Source: Peribacillus asahii (lineage in GTDB: Bacteria; Bacillota; Bacilli; Bacillales; DSM-1321). Taken from it: 64,000 bases of DNA. Below, one piece after another: positions 8,298-18,083 of this stretch. The notes under the pieces are model-generated. The model did not search any database. It had not been told where the DNA came from and saw only the letters and a program-made list of their open reading frames with translations. Each line of letters starts with the position of its first letter. The stretch's first letter is position 1. The DNA is taken from positions 792,001 through 856,000 of the forward strand of contig NZ_CP026095.1 of assembly GCF_004006295.1 (NCBI RefSeq). Reading direction: 5' to 3'. The position numbers were made by a program, and so were the translations under genes.

Positions 8298-8657
8298 TTA
8301 GCTTCCACGATACACTTGATATCCCCAAGGAGAAACAAGCAGGGGTACGTGATAGTGGGCCGCAGGATTGGAGATTCTGAACCGGACTGGGATTTGTTCT
8401 AGAAAAGGAGGATCTGGTAAAACTACCTCCTTATTTCTGAAATATTCACCAATATAAAAGAGTAGTTCATAGCTTCCTGCTGTGACCTCCTCATCTGAAA
8501 GCAGGGGAGCGTCACAGCGTCCATCTTCATTCGTAACAGCTGTACGAATAAGTTTTCGTTCGTTTGATGTTGGTTCGAAATAATACAGTTCAATTTTTAC
8601 GTTGGCAGCGGGTTGGCCGTGAGATAAATCGAGAATATGTGTTGTTAAGCCTGTCAT
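8298..8657 (-). CDS. pucM: 5-hydroxyisourate hydrolase (transthyretin-like)
   Basis: A 119-residue enzyme that opens 5-hydroxyisourate to OHCU, the second step after uricase. Family marks are the N-terminal THILDLSHGQPAANV, the central Arg-rich region, and the diagnostic C-terminus YQVYRGS (TLP tetrapeptide). It overlaps the stop of the upstream OHCU decarboxylase gene by 4 bases, so the two are probably translationally coupled. Confidence 0.93.
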   Translation of the reverse strand: MTGLTTHILDLSHGQPAANVKIELYYFEPTSNERKLIRTAVTNEDGRCDAPLLSDEEVTAGSYELLFYIGEYFRNKEVVLPDPPFLEQIPVRFRISNPAAHYHVPLLVSPWGYQVYRGS

Positions 8658-9202
8658 AAGCGCTCCTTATTGGTAAGATTATTGTTTGCTGCTGCAGCTT
8701 CGTTTTTCATGGTCGTTTTTTTAAGTAGCCGCAGTTTAGATATTTGGTAAATTTGTAATAACGCTGTTTCGAATTCCACTTCTGTTGGATTGTCAATTCT
8801 TATGTTCATCGCTTCATAAATTTGATGTTTATCTTTGCCGCGAACAGCAATGATGAATGGAAAGCCAAATTTAGATTGGTAATTTTGATTTAATGTAAGA
8901 AAGTTTTCGTATTCTGCAGGAGTGAGATTTTGTAATCCAGCTCCTTGCTGTTCATTGATGGAATCTTGGCTCATTTGCACTTTGTCGCCGAGATTAGGGT
9001 GAGCTTGGATGAGTGTAAGCTTTTCTTCAGTGGAGGCGTTTTTAACAATGCTCACCATATGTTGATGCATCTCTTGAAAAGAAGAGAATGGTTTGGCATC
9101 ATATACTTTTTTAGCAATCCAAGCTGAATGTTCAAATAAATCGCCGAACAGTTGGACGAACTCCTCCTGGCTTGTTTGATTGACGGTTTCAAGAGTTAAC
9201 AT
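8654..9202 (-). CDS. OHCU decarboxylase (uricase domain absent)
   Basis: A 182-residue protein matching 2-oxo-4-hydroxy-4-carboxy-5-ureidoimidazoline decarboxylase, which makes S-allantoin. The HPNLGDK motif (about 85-91) carries the catalytic His, and a second conserved block FGFPFIIAVRGK lies at about 130-141. In B. subtilis PucL this domain is fused to uricase. Here the protein ends just after the decarboxylase with a low-complexity Ala/Asn tail, and no uricase domain follows in any frame. ATG 9202 follows AAAAGGAGC at 10 bases. Confidence 0.9.
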   Translation of the reverse strand: MLTLETVNQTSQEEFVQLFGDLFEHSAWIAKKVYDAKPFSSFQEMHQHMVSIVKNASTEEKLTLIQAHPNLGDKVQMSQDSINEQQGAGLQNLTPAEYENFLTLNQNYQSKFGFPFIIAVRGKDKHQIYEAMNIRIDNPTEVEFETALLQIYQISKLRLLKKTTMKNEAAAANNNLTNKERL

Positions 9203-9217
9203 ATATGGTAGCTCCTT

Positions 9218-10530
9218 TTAAGAAATTTTAGATGATAATTCGACTTGTTGAGAGACAGGATCTGCCTGCTTTGTTTTGGTTTTAGAGAGAAGTAAATTGA
9301 TTAAAATCGCTGCTAAGCTCCCCGTAATGATACCATCTCCGACAATGATTTTTAAACCTTCCGGAAGGCTGAAGAATAATTCAGGAACTACTGTTGCACC
9401 AAGACCTAGTGAGATTGAGCAAGCGATAATCAGTAAGTTGTTGTTATCGGAAAAATCTACATTATTCAGCATTCTAATACCGGATGAAACAACCATTCCG
9501 AACATGACAACCGTTGCGCCGCCGAGTACAGGTGTTGGGATGATTGTTGCTAATGCCGCGATTTTTGGAACTAAACCAAGTCCGATTAGAAGAAATCCAG
9601 CGGCGATTGTAACATTTCGTGTTTTAATGCCTGATAATTGAACAAGTCCGACGTTTTGAGCGAAAGTGCTGTAGGGGAAAGCGTTGAAAAGACCTCCTAA
9701 TGTGAAGGCCAGTCCTTCCGCTCGATAGCCGCGAACGAGATCTTGTTCAGAAAGCTCTCGACCCGTAATTTTTCCAAGTGCAAGGAAAGCACCGGTAGAT
9801 TCCACGATAATGACGATTCCAACGATAATCATTGTTAGGACAGGAATAACCTCGAATGTCGGGACACCAAAGTAAAAGGGCATTGGTAAGTGGAACCAAG
9901 ATGCTTCGCGAACAGGAGTTAAATCAATCTTACCTGTGAATGCATAGGCAATTGTTCCAATGATAATACCGATCAAAACGGAAATGGAACGAATGAAGCC
10001 TGTGAAGAAACGATTGATTAATAAGATGATTGTTAAAACACCGAGGGAAAGAATTAAATTTTGGGCTGATCCAAAAGTAGGGCTGTTTGGTCCGCCAGCC
10101 ATATTTTTAATACCTGTAGGGATGAGTGAAAGTCCGATAATCATGACTACCGTACCTGTTACAACAGGCGGAAATAATTTAATCAGTTTACCTAAGATGT
10201 TTGAGCAGAGAATGATGAATAGTCCGGCTGCGATAATAGCTCCGTATATAGCGGTGATTCCGTAGTTTACATCGACTGAAATCATCGGTGTCACAGCAAC
10301 GAAGGAAGTGCCTAATACAACAGGTAATCCAATGCCGAAAAATTTGTTTTTCCATGTTTGAAGTAAAGTGGCAATTCCGCACGTTAATAAATCAATAGCG
10401 ATTAGATAAGATAGCTGCTGTGCATTAAATCCTAGTGCTCCGCCAACAATTAATGGGACAAGAACAGCACCAGCATACTATGTTGAAGCCCGAGTGAAAG
10501 CGTTTTTGTTTTTCCGATTTGATCACCCAT
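9218..10530 (-). pseudogene. pucJ: Urate/xanthine permease (PucJ/PucK type), frameshifted near the N-terminus
   Basis: The gene should start at ATG 10530 (AGGAGTTTTATT upstream) and reads MGDQIGKTKTLSLGLQH before losing frame near 10477-10485. Nucleobase-cation symporter-2 proteins continue QH-x4-YAGAVLVPLIVGGAL. Here only two bases separate CAACAT from TATGCTGGT, which fits a loss of about 10 nt. From there to 9218 the frame is intact, with about a dozen membrane segments and GATVVMFGMVV. An internal ATG (10294) could make a 358-residue truncated product lacking the first membrane helices, which is unlikely to transport. It was the expected uptake gene of this purine cluster. Confidence 0.8.
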
Positions 10531-10725
10531 AATAAAACTCCTCCCGAAATAAATGTTATATTTTTTAACATAATATGTTATTGGTATTTACATATTAATA
10601 AATATTCTGAAAATTGTCATTAGATAATATAGACAATATTTATCTAGTTATCTAGGCGTTTTGTCTAAGTGCGGGATAAAAAAGAAAGACTTCTAAGTTA
10701 GAAAAATCTAACTCGAAAGTCTCTC
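10531..10725 (-). other. Control region and pucR terminator between pucJ and pucR
   Basis: Next to pucJ lies a dyad-rich AT block (TGTTATATTTTTTAACA) where a PucR site would be expected. At 10687-10722 the segments AGACTTCTAAGTTAGA and TCTAACTCGAAAGTCT form a hairpin. Read on the minus strand it ends in TTTCTTTTTT, so it is the terminator of pucR. Confidence 0.65.
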
Positions 10726-12342
10726 CTATAGATTTAATAATGTTTTAATTCGCAGAGCAATTCGGATTTGAAGGGTTGTATCGGCATCTTTTAAACTTTT
10801 TCCTAATAAATCTTCGCATTTCTCTAACCGGTATATGACTGTATTGCGATGTACATATAGACGTTTAGCTGTCTCCGAGATTTGACAGTGCGTTTCTAAA
10901 TAAACAGACATGGTTTGCAGCAGAATATTCTCTTCCTCTTTATTCGCTGTAGTAAATCCTTGCAATGTGTAAGTATAGAAGTTTTTAAGATCCTCTTGAG
11001 GAATAGCGCGTAATAATTCGATAATGTCCTTTGTTCGATAAAAGCTAATATATTGCGTTTTTCTTGAAAGACTGCCTTCTTTTAAAGCGCTCTTTGCTTC
11101 TATGAAGGCGTTTTTTATATGAAAGAAATTTTGACTAAAGTTACTAACTCCGAATGAAATCGTTGTTTCAAAGTGTGTGGAGATCTTCGTTTGAAGTTCA
11201 CTCAATAGTTCGGTAATGAAGTCCATCGTGTCACTTGAAATTTCTTCTCCTTCATATAACAGAATGCATAGCTTTCCTTTTGAAAAAAAGTGAATGGAAA
11301 TTGTTGAATCGAACAACTCTTCTTCAATGAATTCAAAAATCGTATCTATTTTTTGTTGGAGCTCGCTATAACTAGTGTTTATGTTTGTTTCATCTAATTT
11401 GCCGACTAAGCATATGTACGGTTTGTTCACTTGTATGGAAAATTCTTTTGCGCGATTTGTAATTTCCTCCTGGGATGAGAAAGCATCTTCTAGAAAATGA
11501 GTGAAAAAATCATTGTGAACACTACGTTCATGTTGTTTGAGTGTATGTTCTTGCATAAGGGCAAAAGAAATGACATTGGTAGCTTGTTCGATTGTTAGTG
11601 TAGTAAGATGATCGGACCCTTTGATTTCTCCTAAAATAGCTAAATAACCAAAATTTTTACCACTTGTATAGATAGGAAAGACGGAATAGGTTTGCCGGTT
11701 AAAGAGAACGGAAAAAGAAAGGAACATTGTCTTTGAGATGGAAAAACTAAACCCTTTTGTTAGTAAATGCTTGATGATGGTGAGAGGCTTGGAGTTTGAG
11801 TTGGGCTGTGAAGTTGGTTTTAGGTATTGGTTAATTAATACGATAGGAAAGCCAATCATTTCTGATAAACGGTCTAATAATTTTGGAATCCCTTTTCCGT
11901 CCATGATTAAATTAGTGAATTGTTTATGTGTTTCCATGACATACGTTAATTCATTGGCTCTTTGATTAAGGATTGCATGGAGGGCGTGATTGACAATTTC
12001 GCCGAGTGATTGTTCCAATGGGAGCTCTATGATAGGAAAGGCTAATTGATTAGCTGTCTCGATAACTTTTTCAGGTACCTCCTGAACGAAGCGTTTTGTT
12101 TTAATGCCAAGTCCAGCACAGTTTTGTTCAGCCATAGCCTCAACAAGCTCGAGAAGGGCATCTGGGTGGTCTTTTAAATGATAGGCTGTTGTGACGAGCA
12201 GCTCGTTTGGTTTGAGATAAGGGATGATATCGGGTGCATCCATCATATTGACGGTAAAAACTTCGCGTTCCATTCCTGCTGATCCGGCGATGAGATTTGT
12301 GTTGGCTAAGTTGGGAATTTGCAATAATTCGGCAATCTTCAT
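10726..12342 (-). CDS. pucR: PucR-family purine catabolism regulator
   Basis: A 538-residue regulator. The N-terminal PucR domain (about 1-125, LLQIPNLANTNLIAGSAGM) is followed by a variable middle and a C-terminal helix-turn-helix (about 480-535: ETHCQISETAKRLYVHRNTV then IYRLEK). In B. subtilis PucR turns on the urate-to-allantoate genes when nitrogen is poor and senses allantoin-type compounds. It sits in the middle of the cluster and is divergent from the Rieske gene. ATG 12342 follows AGGAGGTTCGTT, a near-perfect site. Confidence 0.92.
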   Translation of the reverse strand: MKIAELLQIPNLANTNLIAGSAGMEREVFTVNMMDAPDIIPYLKPNELLVTTAYHLKDHPDALLELVEAMAEQNCAGLGIKTKRFVQEVPEKVIETANQLAFPIIELPLEQSLGEIVNHALHAILNQRANELTYVMETHKQFTNLIMDGKGIPKLLDRLSEMIGFPIVLINQYLKPTSQPNSNSKPLTIIKHLLTKGFSFSISKTMFLSFSVLFNRQTYSVFPIYTSGKNFGYLAILGEIKGSDHLTTLTIEQATNVISFALMQEHTLKQHERSVHNDFFTHFLEDAFSSQEEITNRAKEFSIQVNKPYICLVGKLDETNINTSYSELQQKIDTIFEFIEEELFDSTISIHFFSKGKLCILLYEGEEISSDTMDFITELLSELQTKISTHFETTISFGVSNFSQNFFHIKNAFIEAKSALKEGSLSRKTQYISFYRTKDIIELLRAIPQEDLKNFYTYTLQGFTTANKEEENILLQTMSVYLETHCQISETAKRLYVHRNTVIYRLEKCEDLLGKSLKDADTTLQIRIALRIKTLLNL

Positions 12343-12546
12343 AACGAACCTCCTTAGTGTGCTAAAAATAAAATTTCTTTTATATTATCATACAATTCCT
12401 TTGGCATATCTTCTAAAACGAACGTTTTCGATTGTGAAAGGTTACAAAATATCAATATATGTAAGGAAATGTAACATATAAGAATGATTTTTGTTACAAT
12501 TTTTGCTACTATTTAAAAAAAGTAGCATGAAAGGAAGCGAATACGG

Positions 12547-13599
12547 ATGAATGAATCTATGGCGATAAAAAAGAAAAAAAGAGTCACTCCAATGCCGAAA
12601 CAGTGTACGTTTAGTACGGAAGATTGGACCGTTTTATCTCAATATTGGTATCCGGTGGCAACGATTGAAGAAGTGACGGAAAAGCCAACCGGTATTAAGT
12701 TATTAGATGTTCATCTTGTGTTATATCGGGCGAATGGAAAGATTATTGTCGCGCGCGATTTATGTCTTCATCGTGGTGTTCCACTTAGTATGGGGTGGGT
12801 GGAAGGAGATGACATCGTTTGTCCTTATCACGGATTTCGTTATGGGCCTGAAGGAAATTGTACATCTATTCCAGCTCATCCTGATGCAAAAATTTCTCCG
12901 CGTCTTTGTATCACCATTTATCCGACTGTAGAGCGCTATGGGTTAGTATGGACTTCGCTAGCTGGAGAGGAAGAGAATATTCCGCCGCTTGAGGCGTGGG
13001 ATGATGAAGAATATTTGAATATTTTACCGCCGTTTATTGATATTGCAGGATCTGCTGGTCGTCAAATGGAAGGATTTTTAGATGTGGCCCACTTTGCTTG
13101 GGTTCATTCGAAAAGCTTTGCTGACCGAAATAATGCATTTGTTCCAAGCTACAAAGTAGATAAAACAGATTATGGTTTGCATGTCGAGTATGTAAGTACG
13201 GTTAGCAATTATGGCAAGAGTCAACAACATTTAGAGCCGCCCGGTTTTAAATGGTTACGAGTGTTTGATGTATATCCTCCTTTTGCTGCTCGTTTGACTG
13301 TTCATTTTCCGAATAACGGGAAGTTGTTTATTTTAAATTGTGTAAGTCCTGTTTCTGCCCGTCAAACGCGCATGTTTTCCCCAATGGCAAGAAATTTCGA
13401 TAAAGATGCACCGATTGAAGATACGTACGAGTTTAATTTGCAAATTTTTAATGAAGACTGTGAAATGGTGGAAAATCAAAAGCCCGAAGAGTTGCCTTTA
13501 GACCTGCAAGCGGAGGCTCATATTGTAGCAGATAAAACATCGATTAATTATCGTCAAATTCTGAGACAAATGGGATTAGGGGAGAATTATACGAGTTAA
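12547..13599 (+). CDS. Rieske-type non-heme iron oxygenase, alpha subunit
   Basis: A 350-residue oxygenase. The Rieske cluster ligands are plain: C-L-H in DLCLHRGVPL (about residue 76) and C-P-Y-H in VCPYHGFRYG (about 96). The mononuclear iron site is FLDVAHFAWVHSKSF (about 179-193). Such enzymes hydroxylate or demethylate small ring compounds and need a reductase, none of which is adjacent. It lies between pucR and the allantoin genes. A plausible comparison is HpxD of Klebsiella, a Rieske protein linked to hypoxanthine oxidation, so a purine substrate is inferred, not shown. It has its own terminator, so it is not cotranscribed with pucF. Confidence 0.85.
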   Translation: MNESMAIKKKKRVTPMPKQCTFSTEDWTVLSQYWYPVATIEEVTEKPTGIKLLDVHLVLYRANGKIIVARDLCLHRGVPLSMGWVEGDDIVCPYHGFRYGPEGNCTSIPAHPDAKISPRLCITIYPTVERYGLVWTSLAGEEENIPPLEAWDDEEYLNILPPFIDIAGSAGRQMEGFLDVAHFAWVHSKSFADRNNAFVPSYKVDKTDYGLHVEYVSTVSNYGKSQQHLEPPGFKWLRVFDVYPPFAARLTVHFPNNGKLFILNCVSPVSARQTRMFSPMARNFDKDAPIEDTYEFNLQIFNEDCEMVENQKPEELPLDLQAEAHIVADKTSINYRQILRQMGLGENYTS

Positions 13600-13607
13600 T
13601 TTGTATG

Positions 13608-13649
13608 AAGAGGGTGCCCTATAATCTGTAGGCACGCTCTTCTTTTTAA
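13608..13649 (+). terminator. Terminator after the Rieske oxygenase gene
   Basis: GAAGAGGGTGCC pairs with GGCACGCTCTTC, followed by TTTTTA. Confidence 0.8.
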
Positions 13650-13823
13650 CCTCGACTATGTTAAACGATATTGCCAATTAATCACTTTATACAATTCAGC
13701 TTTAACATTGGTTAAGTTGCACAATAAGATAAATAAATTCGCGCATATTTGCTAATGAAGCTTGCGGTGCTAAAACGTAAAATAGTAGTTAACTATATAG
13801 AACAGTTGAAAGGAAGGATTGTG

Positions 13824-15068
13824 ATGGCGATACCGCTAGCAACTATTTCAGGGAAAAACAATGTTGTCTCAATGATTGAATGGCTGGCTTCCTTTGGAGC
13901 TACAGCAAATAGAGGCGTTACTCGTTTACTATATTCGAAAGCATGGGTTCAAGCACAGCAAGCATTAAAAGCAGAAATGAAATCGATTGGACTCGATGCA
14001 TATTTTGATAGTGTAGGGAATTTATTCGGTCGATTAGACGGAACTGAATCAGCTGGTAAAGCAATCTTAACAGGCTCTCATATTGACACGGTTGTTGATG
14101 GTGGAAAATATGATGGGGCTTACGGGGTTATTGCCAGTTTACTAGCTGTAAAGAGATTGAAAGCTAGGTATGGAACACCGAAAAAAACAATTGAGGTCGT
14201 GTCTTTATGTGAAGAAGAAGGAAGTCGTTTTCCATTAACATTTTGGGGTTCAAAAAATATTCAAGGTGCATACAGTCTGGATCAAGTACGGGTTGTAAAG
14301 GATTCAGAAGGGGTCCTATTCCTTGACGCTATGAGGGAAGCGGGTTTTCCTCCGGAGCATTATGAATCACCTAAACGTCAGGATATTGAACGATTTGTTG
14401 AAGTTCATATCGAGCAAGGCATTGTGTTAGAGAAGAATAAGAAATCATTAGGCATTGTAAGTCATATTGTTGGTCAACGTCGTTTTACAGTCACAATTGT
14501 TGGTGAAAGTAACCATGCTGGGACAACACCGATGTATTTTAGAAAAGATGCTGTCAGCGCTGCTTCGGAGCTTATTACTTTTTTAACAAAGCGTGCACAA
14601 GAAATCGATTCGCATTTAGTAGCAACGGTTGGGAAGATAGCGGTTAAGCCGAATGTTCCGAATGTAGTTGCTGGAGAAATCGAATTTAGTCTAGATATTC
14701 GTCATCATCAAGAAGAAGTGTTACAGCGATATTGCCAAGAACTCTTTGCATATATGGAGGAAAAAGTAGAAAAAGCAGGTATGACCATTACAATTTCGAA
14801 ATGGATGGATGTAAAGCCTGTTGAATTGAATCATGAAATGAATACAGTAATTCAACAATTGGCTGATACACATCAGATTTCCTATCAAAATATGATAAGC
14901 GGCGCTGGACATGATTCGCAAGTATTTGGAAGTTTTTGTCCAACGAACTTAATTTTTATTCCTAGTCATAATGGAATTAGCCATTCTCCAAGAGAGTTTA
15001 CGAGCGTTGAAGATTTAGAAACAGGAATCGAGATTTTAAGTGAAATATTATATAAATTAGCGTATTAA
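13824..15068 (+). CDS. pucF: Allantoate amidohydrolase (M20 family)
   Basis: A 414-residue metal-dependent amidase that breaks allantoate to ureidoglycine with release of ammonia and CO2. M20 metal-site blocks are visible: GSHIDTVVDGGKYDGAYGV (about 90-108), SLCEEEGSRFP (about 130) and GAGHDSQVF near the C-terminus. The start is ATG 13824 with GAAAGGAAGG seven bases upstream; an open frame back to 13749 has no ribosome site and is rejected. It is first gene of the run pucF-pucG-pucH, with 15-base spacing to pucG. Confidence 0.9.
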   Translation: MAIPLATISGKNNVVSMIEWLASFGATANRGVTRLLYSKAWVQAQQALKAEMKSIGLDAYFDSVGNLFGRLDGTESAGKAILTGSHIDTVVDGGKYDGAYGVIASLLAVKRLKARYGTPKKTIEVVSLCEEEGSRFPLTFWGSKNIQGAYSLDQVRVVKDSEGVLFLDAMREAGFPPEHYESPKRQDIERFVEVHIEQGIVLEKNKKSLGIVSHIVGQRRFTVTIVGESNHAGTTPMYFRKDAVSAASELITFLTKRAQEIDSHLVATVGKIAVKPNVPNVVAGEIEFSLDIRHHQEEVLQRYCQELFAYMEEKVEKAGMTITISKWMDVKPVELNHEMNTVIQQLADTHQISYQNMISGAGHDSQVFGSFCPTNLIFIPSHNGISHSPREFTSVEDLETGIEILSEILYKLAY

Positions 15069-15083
15069 AGGGAGCTGACAATC

Positions 15084-16337
15084 ATGAAATATTCTGAACT
15101 ACATACCCCGCTAAGAACGATTATGACACCGGGGCCAGTTGAAGTTGATCCACGAGTGCTACGAGCAATGAGCACACCTATATTAGGACAATTTGATCCT
15201 GCTTTTACAAACATCATGAATGAGGTTATGGAGATGCTTCGCCAACTTTTTCAAACGAATAATCGTTGGGCATTTCCGGTAGATGGGACATCAAGGTCAG
15301 GAAACGAAGCGGTTCTTTGCAGCATTATTGAACCGGGAGATCGTGTATTAGTACCGATTTTCGGTCGATTTGGTCATTTGTTTGTCGAGATTTGCGAACG
15401 CTATGGTGCTGAAGTGCACACGATGGAATGTCCTTGGGGAGAAGTATTTGAACCGGAAGAGGTTATTGCGGAAATGAAAAAAGTTTCGCCGAAGATTGTG
15501 GCGCTAGTTCATGGGGAAACGTCAACAGGTTGCATGCAGCCATTGAAGGAGATTGGTCAGGCGTGTCGAGAGCTAGATGTTCTTCTAGTCGTTGATGCGG
15601 TTGCTTCAATTGGCGGTACAGATATTAAAGTAGATGAATGGTGTATCGATGCTATGATTGGTGGTACTCAAAAATGTTTATCGGTACCCTCTGGTATGGC
15701 GCCGATTACGTATAACGATAGAATTGAGAAAATTCTGTCAGAAAGAAAAAAAGTAGAGCACGGGATTGCGACAGCGGAGGACTTACAACAAGTTCGAAAG
15801 GGCATACCGATTAAAAGTAATTATTTTGATTTAAGTATGCTTCAAGATTATTGGGGACCGCGCCGCTTAAATCATCATACAGAAGCAACCTCAATGTTGT
15901 ACGCGCTTCGAGAGGGACTACGTCTCGTTTTGGAAGAAGGGCTAGAAGAGAGATTTAAGCGTCACGCCTTTCATGAAGCGGCATTAGTTGCCGGTCTAGA
16001 AGCAATGGGGTTAACCTTGTTCGGAAGTCGCAAACATAAGCTGCCTTGTGTCACGTGTATCGAAATTCCTTCAGGTGTAGACGGGGAATCCGTACGCAGT
16101 ATGCTATTAAATCAATTTGGAATTGAAATTGCGTCTTCCTTTGGACCGCTTCAAGGAAAGATTTGGAGAATTGGAACGATGGGCTATAGCTGTCGAAAGG
16201 AAAATGTTTTGTTTGTGCTAGGTGCTTTAGAGGCGGTGTTATTGCGTCACGGTTTTGAAGTGAAGCGAGGAGAAGCATTACAAGCCGCTCTTAATGTTTA
16301 CATGGCGGAAGTGAAAGAGCCTGTGAAGGAGGTGTAG
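15084..16337 (+). CDS. pucG: (S)-ureidoglycine-glyoxylate aminotransferase
   Basis: A 417-residue PLP-dependent class-V aminotransferase. MTPGPVEVDPRVLRAM opens the family fold, and the PLP lysine is expected in GGTQKCLSVPSGMAP (Lys at about residue 198), with VVDAVASIGG upstream holding the conserved Asp. It transfers the amino group of ureidoglycine, made by the neighbouring PucF reaction, to glyoxylate. It is tightly spaced within the allantoin operon. The start has AAAGGGAGC. Confidence 0.92.
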   Translation: MKYSELHTPLRTIMTPGPVEVDPRVLRAMSTPILGQFDPAFTNIMNEVMEMLRQLFQTNNRWAFPVDGTSRSGNEAVLCSIIEPGDRVLVPIFGRFGHLFVEICERYGAEVHTMECPWGEVFEPEEVIAEMKKVSPKIVALVHGETSTGCMQPLKEIGQACRELDVLLVVDAVASIGGTDIKVDEWCIDAMIGGTQKCLSVPSGMAPITYNDRIEKILSERKKVEHGIATAEDLQQVRKGIPIKSNYFDLSMLQDYWGPRRLNHHTEATSMLYALREGLRLVLEEGLEERFKRHAFHEAALVAGLEAMGLTLFGSRKHKLPCVTCIEIPSGVDGESVRSMLLNQFGIEIASSFGPLQGKIWRIGTMGYSCRKENVLFVLGALEAVLLRHGFEVKRGEALQAALNVYMAEVKEPVKEV

Positions 16338-16344
16338 GAGTATT

Positions 16345-17727
16345 ATGGAGACATACGATTTAATTATCCGTAATGGCTTAGTTGTGTTACCGACGGAAGT
16401 TAAACGAACGAATATTGCGGTGAAAGATGGAGTGATTGTTGAGATTGCCGATCATCTTGTTGGGGAGGCTGCAGCGGAATGGCGTGCAGATGGTCAATAT
16501 GTTTTTCCAGGGATGGTTGATGTTCATGTTCATTTCAGTGAGCCGGGACGTGCGCATTGGGAAGGATTTGAAACAGGATCTCAAATGATGGCAGCAGGAG
16601 GCTGTACAACGTATTTCGACATGCCGCTGAATGGGATTCCTTCAACGATCCATAAAGAAGCATTGCTTGAGAAAGCCAATATAGCTGCTCAAAAATCATC
16701 TGTTGATTTTGGATTATGGGGCGGACTTATTCCAGGAAATATTGCGGATTTAAGAGAGCTTGTGGAGTCCGGAGTAGTAGGGTTTAAAGCCTTTCTTTCA
16801 GCGTCTGGTAATGAAGAGTTTGAACGAGTGGACGATCTAACCTTATTGAACGGGATGAAGAAGATTGCTTCATTAGGAAAAGTATTGGCATTGCATGCTG
16901 AAAGCGAAGCAATCACGAGCTGGTTACAAGCAGAAAAAGTTCAGGCAGGGCTAGTCAGTGCAAAGGACTATGCTTCTGCAAGACCGGTGCTTGCGGAAGT
17001 AGAGGCTGTAGAACGTGCATTAACGTATGCAGAATTAACGGGATGTCCGCTCCATTTTGTTCACATTAGCAGTGCGGCGGCTGTTGAAAAAATTGATCAG
17101 GCGAAAAAACGAGGGCTTAATGTTACAGTAGAAACTTGTCCGCATTATTTACTATTTAATGATGAGGCAGTGGTAGAAAAAGGACCAGTTGCAAAATGTG
17201 CCCCACCGTTACGATCTCAATCTGAACAAGAAAAGCTTATCGAATTATTTAAAGAAGGCAAATTTGATATGATTTCTTCCGATCATTCACCTTGTCCGTA
17301 TGAATTGAAGGATCCAGCGGTTCATAGTTTTTTTGAAGCTTGGGGAGGAATTAGCGGCGGCCAATTTTCATTGCTGTCCGTCATTCAATTGGCAATCGAG
17401 CATGATATTCCTTTTTTCAAAATAGCTGAAGTAACCGCTGCTGCTCCTGCAAAAAGATTTGGATTATCAGCTACGAAAGGGAGCATACAGGTCGGAATGG
17501 ATGCTGATTTTGCCATTGTTTCCTTGAAGGAGCCGTTTATGGTGACAGAGGATCGATTCTTTGCGAAGCATAAGCAAACGATTTATAACGGTCATACATT
17601 TCCTTGTACAGTCGTCGCCACAATGAATCGTGGACGTGTTGTGTATCATAGAGGAAGCTTTAGTAAATATAAAGGAAAATGGATGAAGAACAAGCGAAAA
17701 GAAGAGCCGGCTATTATTTTTAAATAA
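16345..17727 (+). CDS. pucH: Allantoinase
   Basis: A 460-residue cyclic amidohydrolase that opens the allantoin ring. Metal ligands appear in VDVHVHFSEPG (about 59-69), the carboxylated Lys region GFKAFLSAS (about 148-156), LHAESE (about 186), HFVHISS (about 241) and SSDHSPCPYE (about 312). It follows pucG by only 7 bases, with AGGAGG overlapping the pucG end. Gene order pucF-pucG-pucH is the reverse of the reaction order but keeps all three steps under one promoter. Confidence 0.93.
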   Translation: METYDLIIRNGLVVLPTEVKRTNIAVKDGVIVEIADHLVGEAAAEWRADGQYVFPGMVDVHVHFSEPGRAHWEGFETGSQMMAAGGCTTYFDMPLNGIPSTIHKEALLEKANIAAQKSSVDFGLWGGLIPGNIADLRELVESGVVGFKAFLSASGNEEFERVDDLTLLNGMKKIASLGKVLALHAESEAITSWLQAEKVQAGLVSAKDYASARPVLAEVEAVERALTYAELTGCPLHFVHISSAAAVEKIDQAKKRGLNVTVETCPHYLLFNDEAVVEKGPVAKCAPPLRSQSEQEKLIELFKEGKFDMISSDHSPCPYELKDPAVHSFFEAWGGISGGQFSLLSVIQLAIEHDIPFFKIAEVTAAAPAKRFGLSATKGSIQVGMDADFAIVSLKEPFMVTEDRFFAKHKQTIYNGHTFPCTVVATMNRGRVVYHRGSFSKYKGKWMKNKRKEEPAIIFK

Positions 17728-18083
17728 AGTGAAACTTCCGGATATGAAAAAAGTTAGAAACTCTTCATACTCGCTAACATCTAATTGATATGTATGTAGA
17801 AAGCTTTCATCATCCATTGACCGGTGTTCGGATATGCTGCTATTAAGTTGCAAAAATGCATGATACTTTTTCGTGTCATGCGCTTTTTGATCAAACCTTA
17901 TTTCAAAGCTACACTAGTTCAGGTAACACGGCTGGTATTTTAAAAGATGGAGAATGTTTATATGTAGAACACTTTGTCATAAAGTCTTCGAACATTTTAC
18001 AATCATTGATACTTATGTGAGCGAATTTATGAATGTTCCCGATTGTATTTATCACACGCCTTAACCGTTGAACTTGTAAGAAA
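17728..18083. other. Gap after the allantoin operon: terminator and possible gene remnants
   Basis: A hairpin at 17853-17888 (GCATGATAC/GTGTCATGC plus TTTTT) is the likely pucFGH terminator. On either side, short stretches look protein-like but are not intact: minus-strand codons around 17730-17822 read like MDDESFLHTYQLDVSEYEEF, and plus-strand codons around 17886-18000 read TSSGNTAGILKDGECLYVEH. No family is assigned. This region may be debris of deleted genes. Confidence 0.45.

Noticed and set aside
17467..17853. A 128-residue minus-strand ORF
   Set aside because: It mostly overlaps pucH on the other strand. Only its first part outside pucH looks protein-like, so it was noted as possible debris.
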